Assembly: GCA_024276125.1 (NCBI GenBank)
Contig: JAJRXT010000067.1
Span: 1 to 38,625 of the forward strand
Direction: 5' to 3'
Length of the DNA: 38,625 nucleotides
Source of the DNA: a bacterium
Lineage (GTDB): Bacteria; SZUA-182; SZUA-191; JAJRXT01
The notes under the pieces are model-generated. The model worked only from the letters and a program-made list of their open reading frames with translations, was not told where the DNA came from and did not search any database. Positions 1 to 7,066 of this stretch are shown here, in pieces; position 1 is the stretch's first letter; each line of letters opens with the position of its first letter. The position numbers and the translations under genes were made by a program.

Positions 1-142
1 GTGTATATTGTATTAATTGTTGCGGACCCACCTTCATTGTCCGCTGCCAGGTGGTGGATTCGGGGCGATCTTTTGAGCGTTTTGTGTTATTTGCTCATTT
101 TTTGGTGATCGGTTATATAAAAGCCCCTTAATCCACCCTACA
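1..142. repeat. Family A MITE-like repeat, copy 1 (cut by window edge)
   Basis: This stretch ends in CCACCCTACA and carries the internal block with GCGGACCCACC and GTGGATTCGGGG that recurs near 17.8, 31.0 and 35.3 kb. Other copies begin with TGTAGGGTGG, so the family has roughly 10-base inverted ends and is about 200 bp long. No reading frame is evident in it. Confidence 0.6.
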
Positions 143-159
143 CTGATATTATTAGTTTA

Positions 160-185
160 TGTTTCGGGGTGAGACACCCCGAAAG
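160..185. repeat. Family C palindrome (REP-like), single copy
   Basis: GTTTCGGGGTGAGACACCCC followed by GAAAG forms a near-perfect dyad. The same unit recurs, usually in pairs, near 8.4, 10.5, 28.1 and 29.0 kb. It lies just downstream of the stop codon of the minus-strand DUF1786 gene and could act in transcript 3' processing, but that is inference. Confidence 0.6.
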
Positions 186-189
186 ATCG

Positions 190-1248
190 CTATGACAGTT
201 TAAGATACGCCTTAAGCAGACCATATGATCCGGTTAACATCATATTACCATAAGGAGCCGCCGGATAGTACCCATAAGCATCCATTATACCACGATTAGG
301 CCCGGTTAAGCATATCAAATCCGGCTTAATATGTCTAAAATTATCTGAGTCTATAAACGCTCCGTGCCCGCCGTCATTAAATATCTGATCATTGTCCAGC
401 TCACCGCTAATTAGAGCATTTATTAGATATACTATTTTATCCGCATTCAATTTTTTAGTATGATGCTCCCATAAACCAACAATTGTATCGCCGTGTAAAT
501 ATACAGCCAAGGTATGACCATTACCAATATTTACGATAATCTTATTTTGCGCCGCAACTACGGTTTTATCCTCCAGCGCGCCGATTACCGCAGCCATACC
601 GGTATCCATACACAAAAGCGGCAAATCAGCAGGCAGATTATACGCGACAGCCAACATACGCGTAAGATAGGCCGGAATATCAGAGCGCATATACGCCCAG
701 TCAAATAAATCCGGCCTGGTTTTAAGCATGTTGGCATAATGCTCAAATCTGAAACGGCGATCGCTTTGCCCCTGCGGCGCCCTGCCGTGATCTTGTACTG
801 CTACGGCAATACCGGTAAGGTTAACATCTACTCCCCATTGCTTAAAACCGGCTAAAATAGACTTAAGATTTACATCTTGGGTACATATAGGGTAAAATTC
901 GTCATTAGCTTTAATATGGCTAAGCTCATCCTCGCTGATTATTTTCACCCCCTGTTGGGTTAACTCATCAGGATAATCACTAAAGGTAATAGCAGCGGAA
1001 AACGTGGCCATAATTTGTTTGTTTTCAGTACGCAATCGCTTTATATAAGGCGCTAAAGAAAAACCGCCCATATTGGTTCCGTAAAATACAGGCGTGCGTC
1101 CTGAAGATACAGCCCTCTGTAATTGCTCCTGCACCAGCGCTACAGGCGAAGGTAAAATCATACAAGTACAATTCTCCATAACTTGCCCGTTCTCATAAAG
1201 CAGTATATCCTGCGTACCCCTGCCTATATCAATACATAATACCTGCAT
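190..1248 (-). CDS. DUF1786 family protein (ASKHA ATPase-like fold, function unknown)
   Basis: A 352-residue protein that fits the DUF1786 (COG4012-type) family, often given the poorly founded name pyruvate-formate lyase-activating enzyme. The N-terminus has a phosphate-1-like motif CIDIGRGTQDILLY (about residues 5-18), and a second glycine-rich strand IIVNIGNGHTLAVYL lies near residues 238-252. This two-lobed pattern is typical of actin/Hsp70/sugar-kinase folds. A conserved C-terminal LTGPNRG is also present. The ATG at 1248 is preceded by AAGGA at good spacing. It is transcribed alone, away from the SUMF1 genes. The substrate is unknown. Family assignment is good; function is not known to me. 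Confidence 0.8.
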   Translation of the reverse strand: MQVLCIDIGRGTQDILLYENGQVMENCTCMILPSPVALVQEQLQRAVSSGRTPVFYGTNMGGFSLAPYIKRLRTENKQIMATFSAAITFSDYPDELTQQGVKIISEDELSHIKANDEFYPICTQDVNLKSILAGFKQWGVDVNLTGIAVAVQDHGRAPQGQSDRRFRFEHYANMLKTRPDLFDWAYMRSDIPAYLTRMLAVAYNLPADLPLLCMDTGMAAVIGALEDKTVVAAQNKIIVNIGNGHTLAVYLHGDTIVGLWEHHTKKLNADKIVYLINALISGELDNDQIFNDGGHGAFIDSDNFRHIKPDLICLTGPNRGIMDAYGYYPAAPYGNMMLTGSYGLLKAYLKLS

Positions 1249-1424
1249 TTTTTATCCTTATGTCCAGGTTTTAATTGCTCTTAGATGGTATCTTAACAGT
1301 ATATCACAAGATATAGTAAAATCATAAAAGTAATATTGATGGTTAAGCCGAATAATTCTTGAGTTAATCTGCGTTGAAAGGTTTTATCCCGAAACAAAAA
1401 ACTTCCGCCTATAATTTGAAAGAT

Positions 1425-1590
1425 ATTCTCAATCTGTCATTCCTGCGAAGGCAGTAATCCAGTATTTAAGAAGTTATGGATTCCCACCTTCGTGGGAATG
1501 ACAGGCTAAAAGCGGTTTTTCCGGTTGTGACACAGCCTCTTCGCAGGAATAACAGAATAAGACGATTTTTCCAGTTACAACACAGCCTCA
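1425..1590. repeat. Family F repeat with a second partial copy
   Basis: An imperfect inverted repeat made of CTGTCATTCCTGCGAAGGCA and its complement, around a CCAGTATTT centre, with the outer end GTTGTGACACAGCCTC. A second partial end (GTTACAACACAGCCTC) follows at about 1575-1590. Related copies are near 5.3, 17.5 and 25.2 kb. The rest of the 1249-1761 gap contains no gene that I can support. Confidence 0.6.
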
Positions 1591-1693
1591 GAGGAGAGAG
1601 AAGACTAAAAAAAGCATTTTGCAGTTTAAGCAAGAACCTAACCGGACACTGCTGAACTTCTGGTTCATTTTTCCTCTTAGCGGTATAAATAAC

Positions 1694-1722
1694 TTGACAT
1701 ACGGGCTATTTTCCTGTTAATT
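1694..1722 (+). promoter_or_regulatory. Possible sigma70-type promoter for the SUMF1 gene at 1762
   Basis: TTGACA at 1694-1699, then 17 bases, then TTAATT at 1717-1722. The -35 is perfect but the -10 is weak. It sits about 40 bases before the start codon. Confidence 0.35.
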
Positions 1723-1761
1723 TAAAGCAAGAATTATAATTATATTAAGGGGAGACATATA

Positions 1762-2538
1762 ATGAAAAAGAGGTTCGGCCTGAAAGGGTTAGTTTGTCTG
1801 GGCGCTGTTTGTATGATTTTCAGTTTGGCAGAGGCTGAAGATAATATGGTGCAGGTGCCCGCCGGGGAATTCACTATGGGAATCAGTAAGGATAAAATCC
1901 AGTTTGTAATTAAAAAAATAGGGGGGCAGGAAAAATATCTTGACCCGTGTATCCCAGAGCATAAAGCCAAAACTGATGCCTTTTTGATTGATAAATACGA
2001 AGTAACTAATCAGGATTATAAAAAATTTATGGATGCAGTCGGACATGTTGCGCCTGAAGATTGGGAAGGCGGTAAAATACCATCCGGCAAAGAAAAACAT
2101 CCGGTAGTCTTTGTTAGCTGGCATGATGCAGGCGCCTATTGCAAATGGGCGGGTAAACGTCTGCCGACTGAAGCCGAATGGGAAAAAGCCGCCAGAGGTA
2201 CTGACGGCAGGTTGTTTCCCTGGGGAAATAAAATGGGCCGCAAACAGGCAAATACCAGAAAAAGCAGGAAAAATACTACTGTTGCCGTAGGAAGTTATCC
2301 TAAAGGCGCCAGCCCTTATGGCGCGCTTGATATGGCCGGTAATGTTTGGGAATGGACTACCAGTTTTTATAAACCTTATGCTGGTTCCACTGTAGAGAAT
2401 GGTTTTTTCGGCGAGGAAAGATACGTAGTGCGCGGCGGCTCTTGGGATGATGAGGTATATGACTCCCTAACTCTCTCGCGAGCCAAATTTACGCCGGTTA
2501 CCACCTTTGAACACGTGGGTTTCCGCTGTGTCAAGTAA
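1762..2538 (+). CDS. Exported SUMF1/FGE-fold protein, non-catalytic type (first of three)
   Basis: A 258-residue protein with an N-terminal signal peptide (about residues 1-25, ending AEA) and a single formylglycine-generating-enzyme-fold domain filling residues 28-258. Hallmarks are VPAGEFTMG, DKYEVTNQDYKKF, PVVFVSWHDAGAYCKWAGKR, LPTEAEWEKAARG, MAGNVWEW and the final GFRCVK. The active FGE cysteine pair, which follows the GGSY motif in the human enzyme, is replaced here by Asp and Ser after RGGSW, so sulfatase activation is not supported. Such proteins are generally surface or periplasmic binding or structural factors. A strong Shine-Dalgarno sequence (AAGGGGAG) precedes the ATG. Two further SUMF1-fold genes follow on the same strand. 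Confidence 0.85.
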   Translation: MKKRFGLKGLVCLGAVCMIFSLAEAEDNMVQVPAGEFTMGISKDKIQFVIKKIGGQEKYLDPCIPEHKAKTDAFLIDKYEVTNQDYKKFMDAVGHVAPEDWEGGKIPSGKEKHPVVFVSWHDAGAYCKWAGKRLPTEAEWEKAARGTDGRLFPWGNKMGRKQANTRKSRKNTTVAVGSYPKGASPYGALDMAGNVWEWTTSFYKPYAGSTVENGFFGEERYVVRGGSWDDEVYDSLTLSRAKFTPVTTFEHVGFRCVK

Positions 2539-2614
2539 ACGCATAGAATAAACCTTTAAAACCAATTTTGGGCGCCTTATCTACCATAATGTATATGCAA
2601 AAAGGAAATTTATA

Positions 2615-3823
2615 ATGATTTTCTCAACCCGTTTTTTTCATAAACTTTGCCAAAAGCATACTGATACATTGCTTTTAACTGTTATTATATTTTTAAGCAT
2701 GCTATGCTTAGCCGGCGCTCAGGGTATGGGCGGCTTTGGGATGGGAAAACCAAAAAGTAAAGAGAAAGAAGATATCGCAGAAAAGAGAAAAAAACGCAGA
2801 CCGGCTAAAATGCAAAATGTCTTATGGGATGAAAACAGTGAAGGTATGGTTAGAATTTTTTGCAAACCGGCGGCAAATCTGTATGTTGACGGTAAAATAC
2901 AAAACGATCCCAAGGGTAAAGCTAGAAAATCGGAGAAATTTGCCGTAGCCTTAAAAGTTGGAACACATACAATTAGTTTGGAAAAAGAAGGTTTTATTTC
3001 AGGCCAAAAAAAGCTTACCATTGTAGCCGGTAAACCCTATTCACTAAATTTTACCCTTATTAAAAAGGGGTTAAAGCGTGATGATATGGTTTTAATTCCC
3101 GCAGGTGAATTCTGGATGGGTATAGATAAATATGATATAAGCTTTATCGTCAGAAAAATAGGGGGAGAGAAAAACTTTCACCGTAATGAAAGCCCCCGGC
3201 ATAAAGTACGCGTAAATACTTTTTATATAGATAAATATGAGGTAACTAACGCTCAATATAAAAAATTTACAACCGCCGCCAAGCCGGAAGTCCTGCCGGA
3301 TGATTGGGAAAACGGTACTTATCCCGCCGGTAAAGACGATTTCCCTGTAGTATATGTAACTTGGAATGATGCTTCTGCTTATTGCAAATGGAAGGGTAAA
3401 CGTCTGCCAACTGAAGCTGAATGGGAAAAAGCGGCCCGCTGGGGACCAAGTAAAAAAATGGGACAAAAAGGCAGTGACTCCACTATTTTTCCTTGGGGGA
3501 ATCGCTTTAACCGCAATAATGCCAATACAGCTACCGGCGGTAAGGGGCATACGACTATTACCGGACAATACGATAAGGGGCAAAGCGCATATGATATATA
3601 CGATATGAGCGGTAATGTCAAAGAATGGACGGCTGATTCATATAAAGATTATCCGGGAAGTAAATTTAAAGATGAATTTACTTCCGGTGATCAAACAAAA
3701 ATTGCCCGCGGCGGATCATTTTTTGAACAAGCCTATGAATGCTTATCGACTTGCCGCTATAAATATTCACAAACTACAGCTTATGATGATTTAGGCTTTC
3801 GTTGCGCTAAGGATGCAAAATAA
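2615..3823 (+). CDS. Exported PEGA-SUMF1 fusion protein (second of three)
   Basis: A 402-residue protein. Residues 15-36 are a hydrophobic export signal, followed by a Gly/Met-rich and then strongly basic linker (37-66). A PEGA domain spans about 78-150 (signature GTHTISLEKEGF), and an FGE/SUMF1 fold about 157-402 (IPAGEFWMG, DKYEVTNAQYKKF, LPTEAEWEKAARW, MSGNVKEW, GFRCAK). After RGGSF the first FGE catalytic cysteine is Glu, while the second is kept as Cys, so the catalytic pair is incomplete. PEGA domains are usually found in surface-exposed proteins. It lies 76 bases after the first SUMF1 gene with an AAAAGGA ribosome site, so the two may be co-transcribed. The basic linker could contact an anionic surface; that is inference. 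Confidence 0.83.
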   Translation: MIFSTRFFHKLCQKHTDTLLLTVIIFLSMLCLAGAQGMGGFGMGKPKSKEKEDIAEKRKKRRPAKMQNVLWDENSEGMVRIFCKPAANLYVDGKIQNDPKGKARKSEKFAVALKVGTHTISLEKEGFISGQKKLTIVAGKPYSLNFTLIKKGLKRDDMVLIPAGEFWMGIDKYDISFIVRKIGGEKNFHRNESPRHKVRVNTFYIDKYEVTNAQYKKFTTAAKPEVLPDDWENGTYPAGKDDFPVVYVTWNDASAYCKWKGKRLPTEAEWEKAARWGPSKKMGQKGSDSTIFPWGNRFNRNNANTATGGKGHTTITGQYDKGQSAYDIYDMSGNVKEWTADSYKDYPGSKFKDEFTSGDQTKIARGGSFFEQAYECLSTCRYKYSQTTAYDDLGFRCAKDAK

Positions 3824-3825
3824 CC

Positions 3826-3841
3826 CCCGAAGCTATTCGGG
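3826..3841 (+). terminator. Short hairpin at the stop codon of the PEGA-SUMF1 gene
   Basis: CCCGAAGCTATTCGGG gives a perfect 6-bp stem with a 4-base loop, starting two bases after the TAA. The trailing T-run is weak (GGTTCTTT). Similar dyads sit at the stop codons of the minus-strand genes ending at 22636, 35912 and 37388. Confidence 0.4.
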
Positions 3842-3893
3842 CTGGTTCTTTACAAAATGTTGTACTAGCGTTGTGTCAATGTTGCTTTGTCGG

Positions 3894-3958
3894 CTGTCAT
3901 TCTTAAGGCTGAAGAATCTCCCCCGCAACAGCGAGTAGATTCTTCACGGGAATGAACA
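3894..3958. repeat. Family B repeat, shortened copy
   Basis: TGTCATTCTTAAGGCTGAAG, then AGTAGATTCTTCACGGGAAT, is a worn version of the ~87 bp family B palindrome (outer TGTCATTCTGA / TCAGAATGACA, inner GAAGAATCT / AGATTCTTC). Confidence 0.55.
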
Positions 3959-3973
3959 AGGGTATCCCGATTA

Positions 3974-4002
3974 TTTACGAAGCACTACTGTACTAGTATA
4001 AT
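3974..4002 (+). promoter_or_regulatory. Predicted promoter for the third SUMF1 gene
   Basis: TTTACG at 3974-3979, a 17-base spacer and a perfect TATAAT at 3997-4002, about 65 bases upstream of the ATG at 4069. This suggests the third gene is transcribed separately from the first two. Confidence 0.5.
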
Positions 4003-4068
4003 ATTGGTATATCTCTGTGGTTACTTTATGTTTTTATTCTGCTTCCCCAAAAGATAAAGAGGATTAAA

Positions 4069-5259
4069 ATGAGAAAACAGCTTATCATGATTTGCGTGGT
4101 AGCGTTGCTGGGAATTTGCTCTAACCCGGTATTTGCATTGGATAAAACATCTGTAGCGGTTGTAGATTTTGGAGCTTCAGCGCTTAAAGAAGAACTAAGC
4201 AAACAGGCTAGTAATAAATTCAGGCAAGTATTGACTAAGAGTCAGGTTTTTCAAGTATACAGCGGAGCGGATATAGATAAGGCCTTAGAAAAAAATGACT
4301 TATTGTATAAAATGAAACAGGAACAAGTTGATTGTCAAAATGTAGCTTGTGCTGTTAAAGTTGGTACAGCGCTTAAAGTTAAAAACACTATTATCGGTAA
4401 GATACTCAAAAAAAAGGATAAATACATTCTTTGGGCTAAAATGATTAATGTATCCAAGCGCGATGTAACCTTTTTGGTGTCAGTCGAAGGAGAGTTGAAT
4501 ACTGATTTAAATCAATTGGCCGAAAAATTGGGCAATAAGATGGTAGAGTGGATGCCCAAAGAAGGAGAAACAGATAAACAGGCTAAGGGACGACGACAAA
4601 AGGCACAGCTAAAAGAAGAGGCTGAAAAAAAGCGGCAAATCCAGGCGCGCTTGAAAAAATTAGCCTACCGTAAACCGGGAACTTGCCCTAGCGATATGAT
4701 TCTTATCCCTGCGGGTGAATTCACTATGGGTAGTCCCGTGGATGATCCCGAAAGATTGAGCAATGAAGCCAAAAATAAAAAAGTTATGGTAAAAGAATTT
4801 TGTATTGATAAATATGAATACCCTAATAAAAAAGGTGAAATACCCTTTAGAAAGGCAGAATGGTTCGCCGGCAAAGAGGTTTGTGAATCAATGGGAAAAC
4901 ACTTGTGTACAGAGTCGGAATGGGAAAAGGCTTGTAAGAGCGGTAAGGGATTCAGATATACTTATGGAAATGAGTTTAATAAGAAAAAATGCAATACCGC
5001 TGGCAGCAGGGCTGATAATAAGGTAGACCGTATAGAACGCGCCGGTGGATACAAGGATTGTGTGAATGATTACGGAATTTATGATATGAGCGGTAATGTA
5101 TGGGAATGGACGGCTGATTACTATAATGTCGGCAGCCGTACATTTGTATTACGCGGCGGTTCCTTTGCCGGCAGTCCCAGTACCTCGCGTTGTTCTATGC
5201 GGCGTGAAGGTATGCCTTTTATACACCGAAAAGATATCGGTTTTCGCTGCTGTAAATAA
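4069..5259 (+). CDS. Exported TolB/CsgG-like N-domain plus SUMF1-fold protein (third of three)
   Basis: A 396-residue protein with a signal peptide (about 1-24, ending VFA). Residues 28-165 resemble the TolB/CsgG-like family (VAVVDFGASALKEE; AVKVGTALKVKNTIIGKI). A charged, probably coiled-coil linker follows (about 166-200, rich in K, E, Q and R), then an FGE/SUMF1 fold from about 207 (IPAGEFTMGSPVDDPERLSN, MSGNVWEWTADYY, GFRCCK). Both positions of the FGE cysteine pair are lost after RGGSF (Gly and Ser), so enzymatic formylglycine formation is not expected. The domain order suggests a periplasmic or surface scaffold. AGAGGA precedes the ATG. The protein ends just before a strong hairpin that would end the transcript. 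Confidence 0.8.
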   Translation: MRKQLIMICVVALLGICSNPVFALDKTSVAVVDFGASALKEELSKQASNKFRQVLTKSQVFQVYSGADIDKALEKNDLLYKMKQEQVDCQNVACAVKVGTALKVKNTIIGKILKKKDKYILWAKMINVSKRDVTFLVSVEGELNTDLNQLAEKLGNKMVEWMPKEGETDKQAKGRRQKAQLKEEAEKKRQIQARLKKLAYRKPGTCPSDMILIPAGEFTMGSPVDDPERLSNEAKNKKVMVKEFCIDKYEYPNKKGEIPFRKAEWFAGKEVCESMGKHLCTESEWEKACKSGKGFRYTYGNEFNKKKCNTAGSRADNKVDRIERAGGYKDCVNDYGIYDMSGNVWEWTADYYNVGSRTFVLRGGSFAGSPSTSRCSMRREGMPFIHRKDIGFRCCK

Positions 5260-5313
5260 TTCTGATATTTAGGTTTATCTTGGTCTTGCGTCAAAACTGT
5301 TAACTCATGTTAC

Positions 5314-5424
5314 GAGGCTGTGTCATAATTGGATAAAATGCTTCCAATCTGTCATTCCCGCGAAGGCAGGAATGACAGATTGGAAGCATTTTTTATGTTA
5401 TAAGCAGTTACGGCACAGTCACGG
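5314..5424. repeat. Family F repeat, compact copy
   Basis: Outer ends GAGGCTGTGTCATAATTG (5314) and GTTACGGCACAGTC (about 5407-5420) form an inverted repeat around a long hairpin. It begins 54 bases after the third SUMF1 gene. Confidence 0.6.
5335..5396 (+). terminator. Very long perfect stem-loop downstream of the third SUMF1 gene
   Basis: Arms at 5335-5358 and 5369-5392 are exactly complementary over 24 bp with a 10-base loop (CGCGAAGGCA), followed by TTTT. The left arm opens with AAAATGCTTCC, so it also has a T-run when read from the minus strand. It should end transcripts from either side, and is the centre of the family F copy. Confidence 0.65.
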
Positions 5425-5438
5425 AGACACATAAGCAT

Positions 5439-5779
5439 AACTTAAGAGAAAAAGGAGTATTTTAAAGGATGTTTAGGCCTGTCCCAGGCCGTAATTCGGG
5501 AGTGGATAAATCCCACTGCCATTAAGTTAAGGAAATTGTCATTATGAATGAAGCGAAGCGCAGTGAAGAATCTGCCCCCATATACGAGTAGATTCTTCGG
5601 CTGAAAGCTAAAGAATGACAGACAAAAAAAGCTTTTCATTATAGTATAAAGCTTAACTTAATGGCAGTGGGAATAAACCCCTCCCCTACAGAAAACTTGT
5701 ATCCATTAAGTCCATGTAAAACAACAACTAACAGATATATAAGAACATTTTAATTTTTCTTATGTCGAACTCAAGTTAA
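5439..5779. repeat. Family G repeat interrupted by a family B element
   Basis: The right part (about 5672-5779) ends with TTTCTTATGTCGAACTCAAG, matching the family G end at 35.6 kb. The left part is split from it by the complete family B element at 5512-5671. Small blocks such as CCCCTCCCCTACAG, usual in the middle of family G, lie directly beside the insertion. Confidence 0.5.
5512..5671. repeat. Family B MITE-like element, complete copy with perfect terminal inverted repeats
   Basis: The ends CCCACTGCCATTAAGTTAAG (5512-5531) and its exact complement (5652-5671) are 20-bp perfect inverted repeats. The core has TGTCATT, GAAGAATCT, AGATTCTTC and GAATGACAG. It is 160 bp long and has no coding capacity, the pattern expected of a non-autonomous mobile element. 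Confidence 0.7.
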
Positions 5780-5781
5780 TT

Positions 5782-5950
5782 AGATTCTTCACACCAGTTC
5801 GTTTCGTTTAAGAATGACAGGTCCCTTAAATCAATAGTATTGCGTTATTTCGGGAGGGGATAAACCCCTCCCCCACAAGAAATTTACACCAATTGGTTGA
5901 TATGTAATAACATTTAAATGTTTACTTATATCGAACTTAGGTTAAGTTAA
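5782..5950. repeat. Half copy of family B joined to half copy of family G
   Basis: AGATTCTTC, GTTTCGTTTAAGAATGACAG and TTAAATCAATAGTATTG make a family B right half (5782-5845). This is followed by GGGAGGGGATAAACCCCTCC and a worn family G end (TTATATCGAACTTAGGTTAA, about 5925-5945). Confidence 0.45.
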
Positions 5951-6143
5951 TGACATTGACTGTTCACATAGAATTAAGGGACACAAAATTATCGAATTAG
6001 CGTTGCTAATCCTCAAATTTTGTTCTTTTCAGCTAGTTTAGAATCTAACCAAAATCTTAGCGCCAAAATACACAACTGATTTTTACTTAAGTCCCTTACA
6101 AAGACTGTGTCGTATTATGGACAGTTACGGCACGCCTCTTAGC

Positions 6144-6347
6144 TTAAATACACATTAGATGATCAAAAAATATCTCCTCCACCTTCTTACCAAGAGCTCT
6201 GGCAATCCTCATCCCTAAAGGTATTGTGGGAACAATCTTTCGATTAATAATACGGTTAATATATTCTCTTTTAACTCCAACTCTTCTTGCCAACTCAGCT
6301 TGGGTCATGTTTTTTGAAATGAGAACCTGGTAAATAGAATTTTCCAT
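6144..6347 (-). CDS. Small XRE-family helix-turn-helix regulator
   Basis: A 67-residue single-domain DNA-binding protein of the XRE/Cro-CI type. The helix-turn-helix falls at about residues 14-36 (MTQAELARRVGVKREYINRI), and the rest is the usual four- to five-helix bundle ending GKKVEEIFF. There is no effector domain. The start follows AAGGCGGA. A good promoter lies about 70 bases upstream, and an imperfect dyad (GACACCT...ACAGGTC) lies between its -35 and -10, so autorepression is plausible. No toxin or partner gene is next to it. The gene sits inside the inverted-repeat cassette. Confidence 0.8.
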   Translation of the reverse strand: MENSIYQVLISKNMTQAELARRVGVKREYINRIINRKIVPTIPLGMRIARALGKKVEEIFFDHLMCI

Positions 6348-6417
6348 AATAAGTCCGCCTTACAATTGTTAAGGGTTTTAAGAGATATATACAATGAACT
6401 TGGAGATTATTAAAAAT

Positions 6418-6446
6418 ATTATGACCTGTCGTGATATAGGTGTCAA
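6418..6446 (-). promoter_or_regulatory. Promoter of the XRE gene with a possible operator
   Basis: On the minus strand: TTGACA (6441-6446), a 17-base spacer, CATAAT (6418-6423). The spacer contains an imperfect inverted repeat that could be the regulator's own binding site. Confidence 0.6.
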
Positions 6447-6728
6447 GGAAAAAATGAGTTTTTACAGAAAAAAACTGTCTATGCTGATTTATCTGTCACT
6501 GAAGTATTTGACTTGTATATCTTTTTTGCGAGATCATTGACTCAAAATACACAACCGCAATCAATGACAAGGATGTATATGCCTCATATGTTACATATAC
6601 TGCCCGCCTGTATTCTGTGGTTAATTAAGGGCTTAAGAAAAAATAAGTTGTGCGTTTTAGCGCTAAGATTTGGGTTAGATTCAAAACGATCTGATTAAAG
6701 CAAAATTTGAGGACTAGCAACGCTAATT

Positions 6729-6990
6729 AACGTGAGTTCAGCATAAAAGTTGTTGATTTTATTGCCTTGTAAGGGCGGAGGTTTGTTCTCAATGCCATTA
6801 AGTTAAGGAAATTGTCATTCTTAAATGAAGCGAAGCGTAGTGAAGAATTTACTCACGTATGCGGGCAGATTCTTCGGCCTACGGCCTCAGAATGACAGAC
6901 TAAGAAACATCCTTTTCGTACAGAATAGCCTTTAGTCAATAGCATTGGGATAAACTCCTCCCCTTGTAAATTTGCATCAATTTAAGGTAG
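6729..6990. repeat. Family G repeat split by a family B element
   Basis: The family G left end (TTAACGTGAGTTCAGCATAA) starts at about 6727. A family B copy occupies about 6791-6949 (CAATGCCATTAAGTTAAGG to AGTCAATAGCATTGGG), and family G resumes with AAACTCCTCCCCTTGTAAAT. This is the second case of B inside G. The remainder of the gap up to 7066 holds nothing recognisable. Confidence 0.5.
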
Positions 6991-7066
6991 GTCGACTACT
7001 ACATGTAGACGGTAAATCTTGTCAAAGGGGCTTATGGCACAATCTCTAAGCCCTAAGTGTTTTGTT

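Larger units (their letters stand above)
5995..6728. mobile_element. ~735 bp cassette: small XRE gene enclosed by ~104 bp inverted repeats
   Basis: The left repeat (about 5995-6097) and right repeat (about 6624-6728) are inverted copies starting AATTAGCGTTGCTA at the outer edges and reaching CTTAAG-CCTTA at the inner edges, with scattered mismatches. Between them lie one helix-turn-helix gene, its promoter and a mini family F dyad (6102-6140). No transposase gene is present. It could be a non-autonomous mobile unit with a regulator as passenger, or two independent insertions of one repeat. Confidence 0.5.

Noticed and set aside
1762-5259. Formylglycine-generating enzymes that activate sulfatases
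   Set aside because: The catalytic cysteine pair is absent or incomplete in all three and no sulfatase gene is in the window.
6513-6698. 61-residue plus-strand reading frame beside the XRE gene
   Set aside because: It runs into the right inverted repeat, lacks a ribosome site and has no protein-like pattern.
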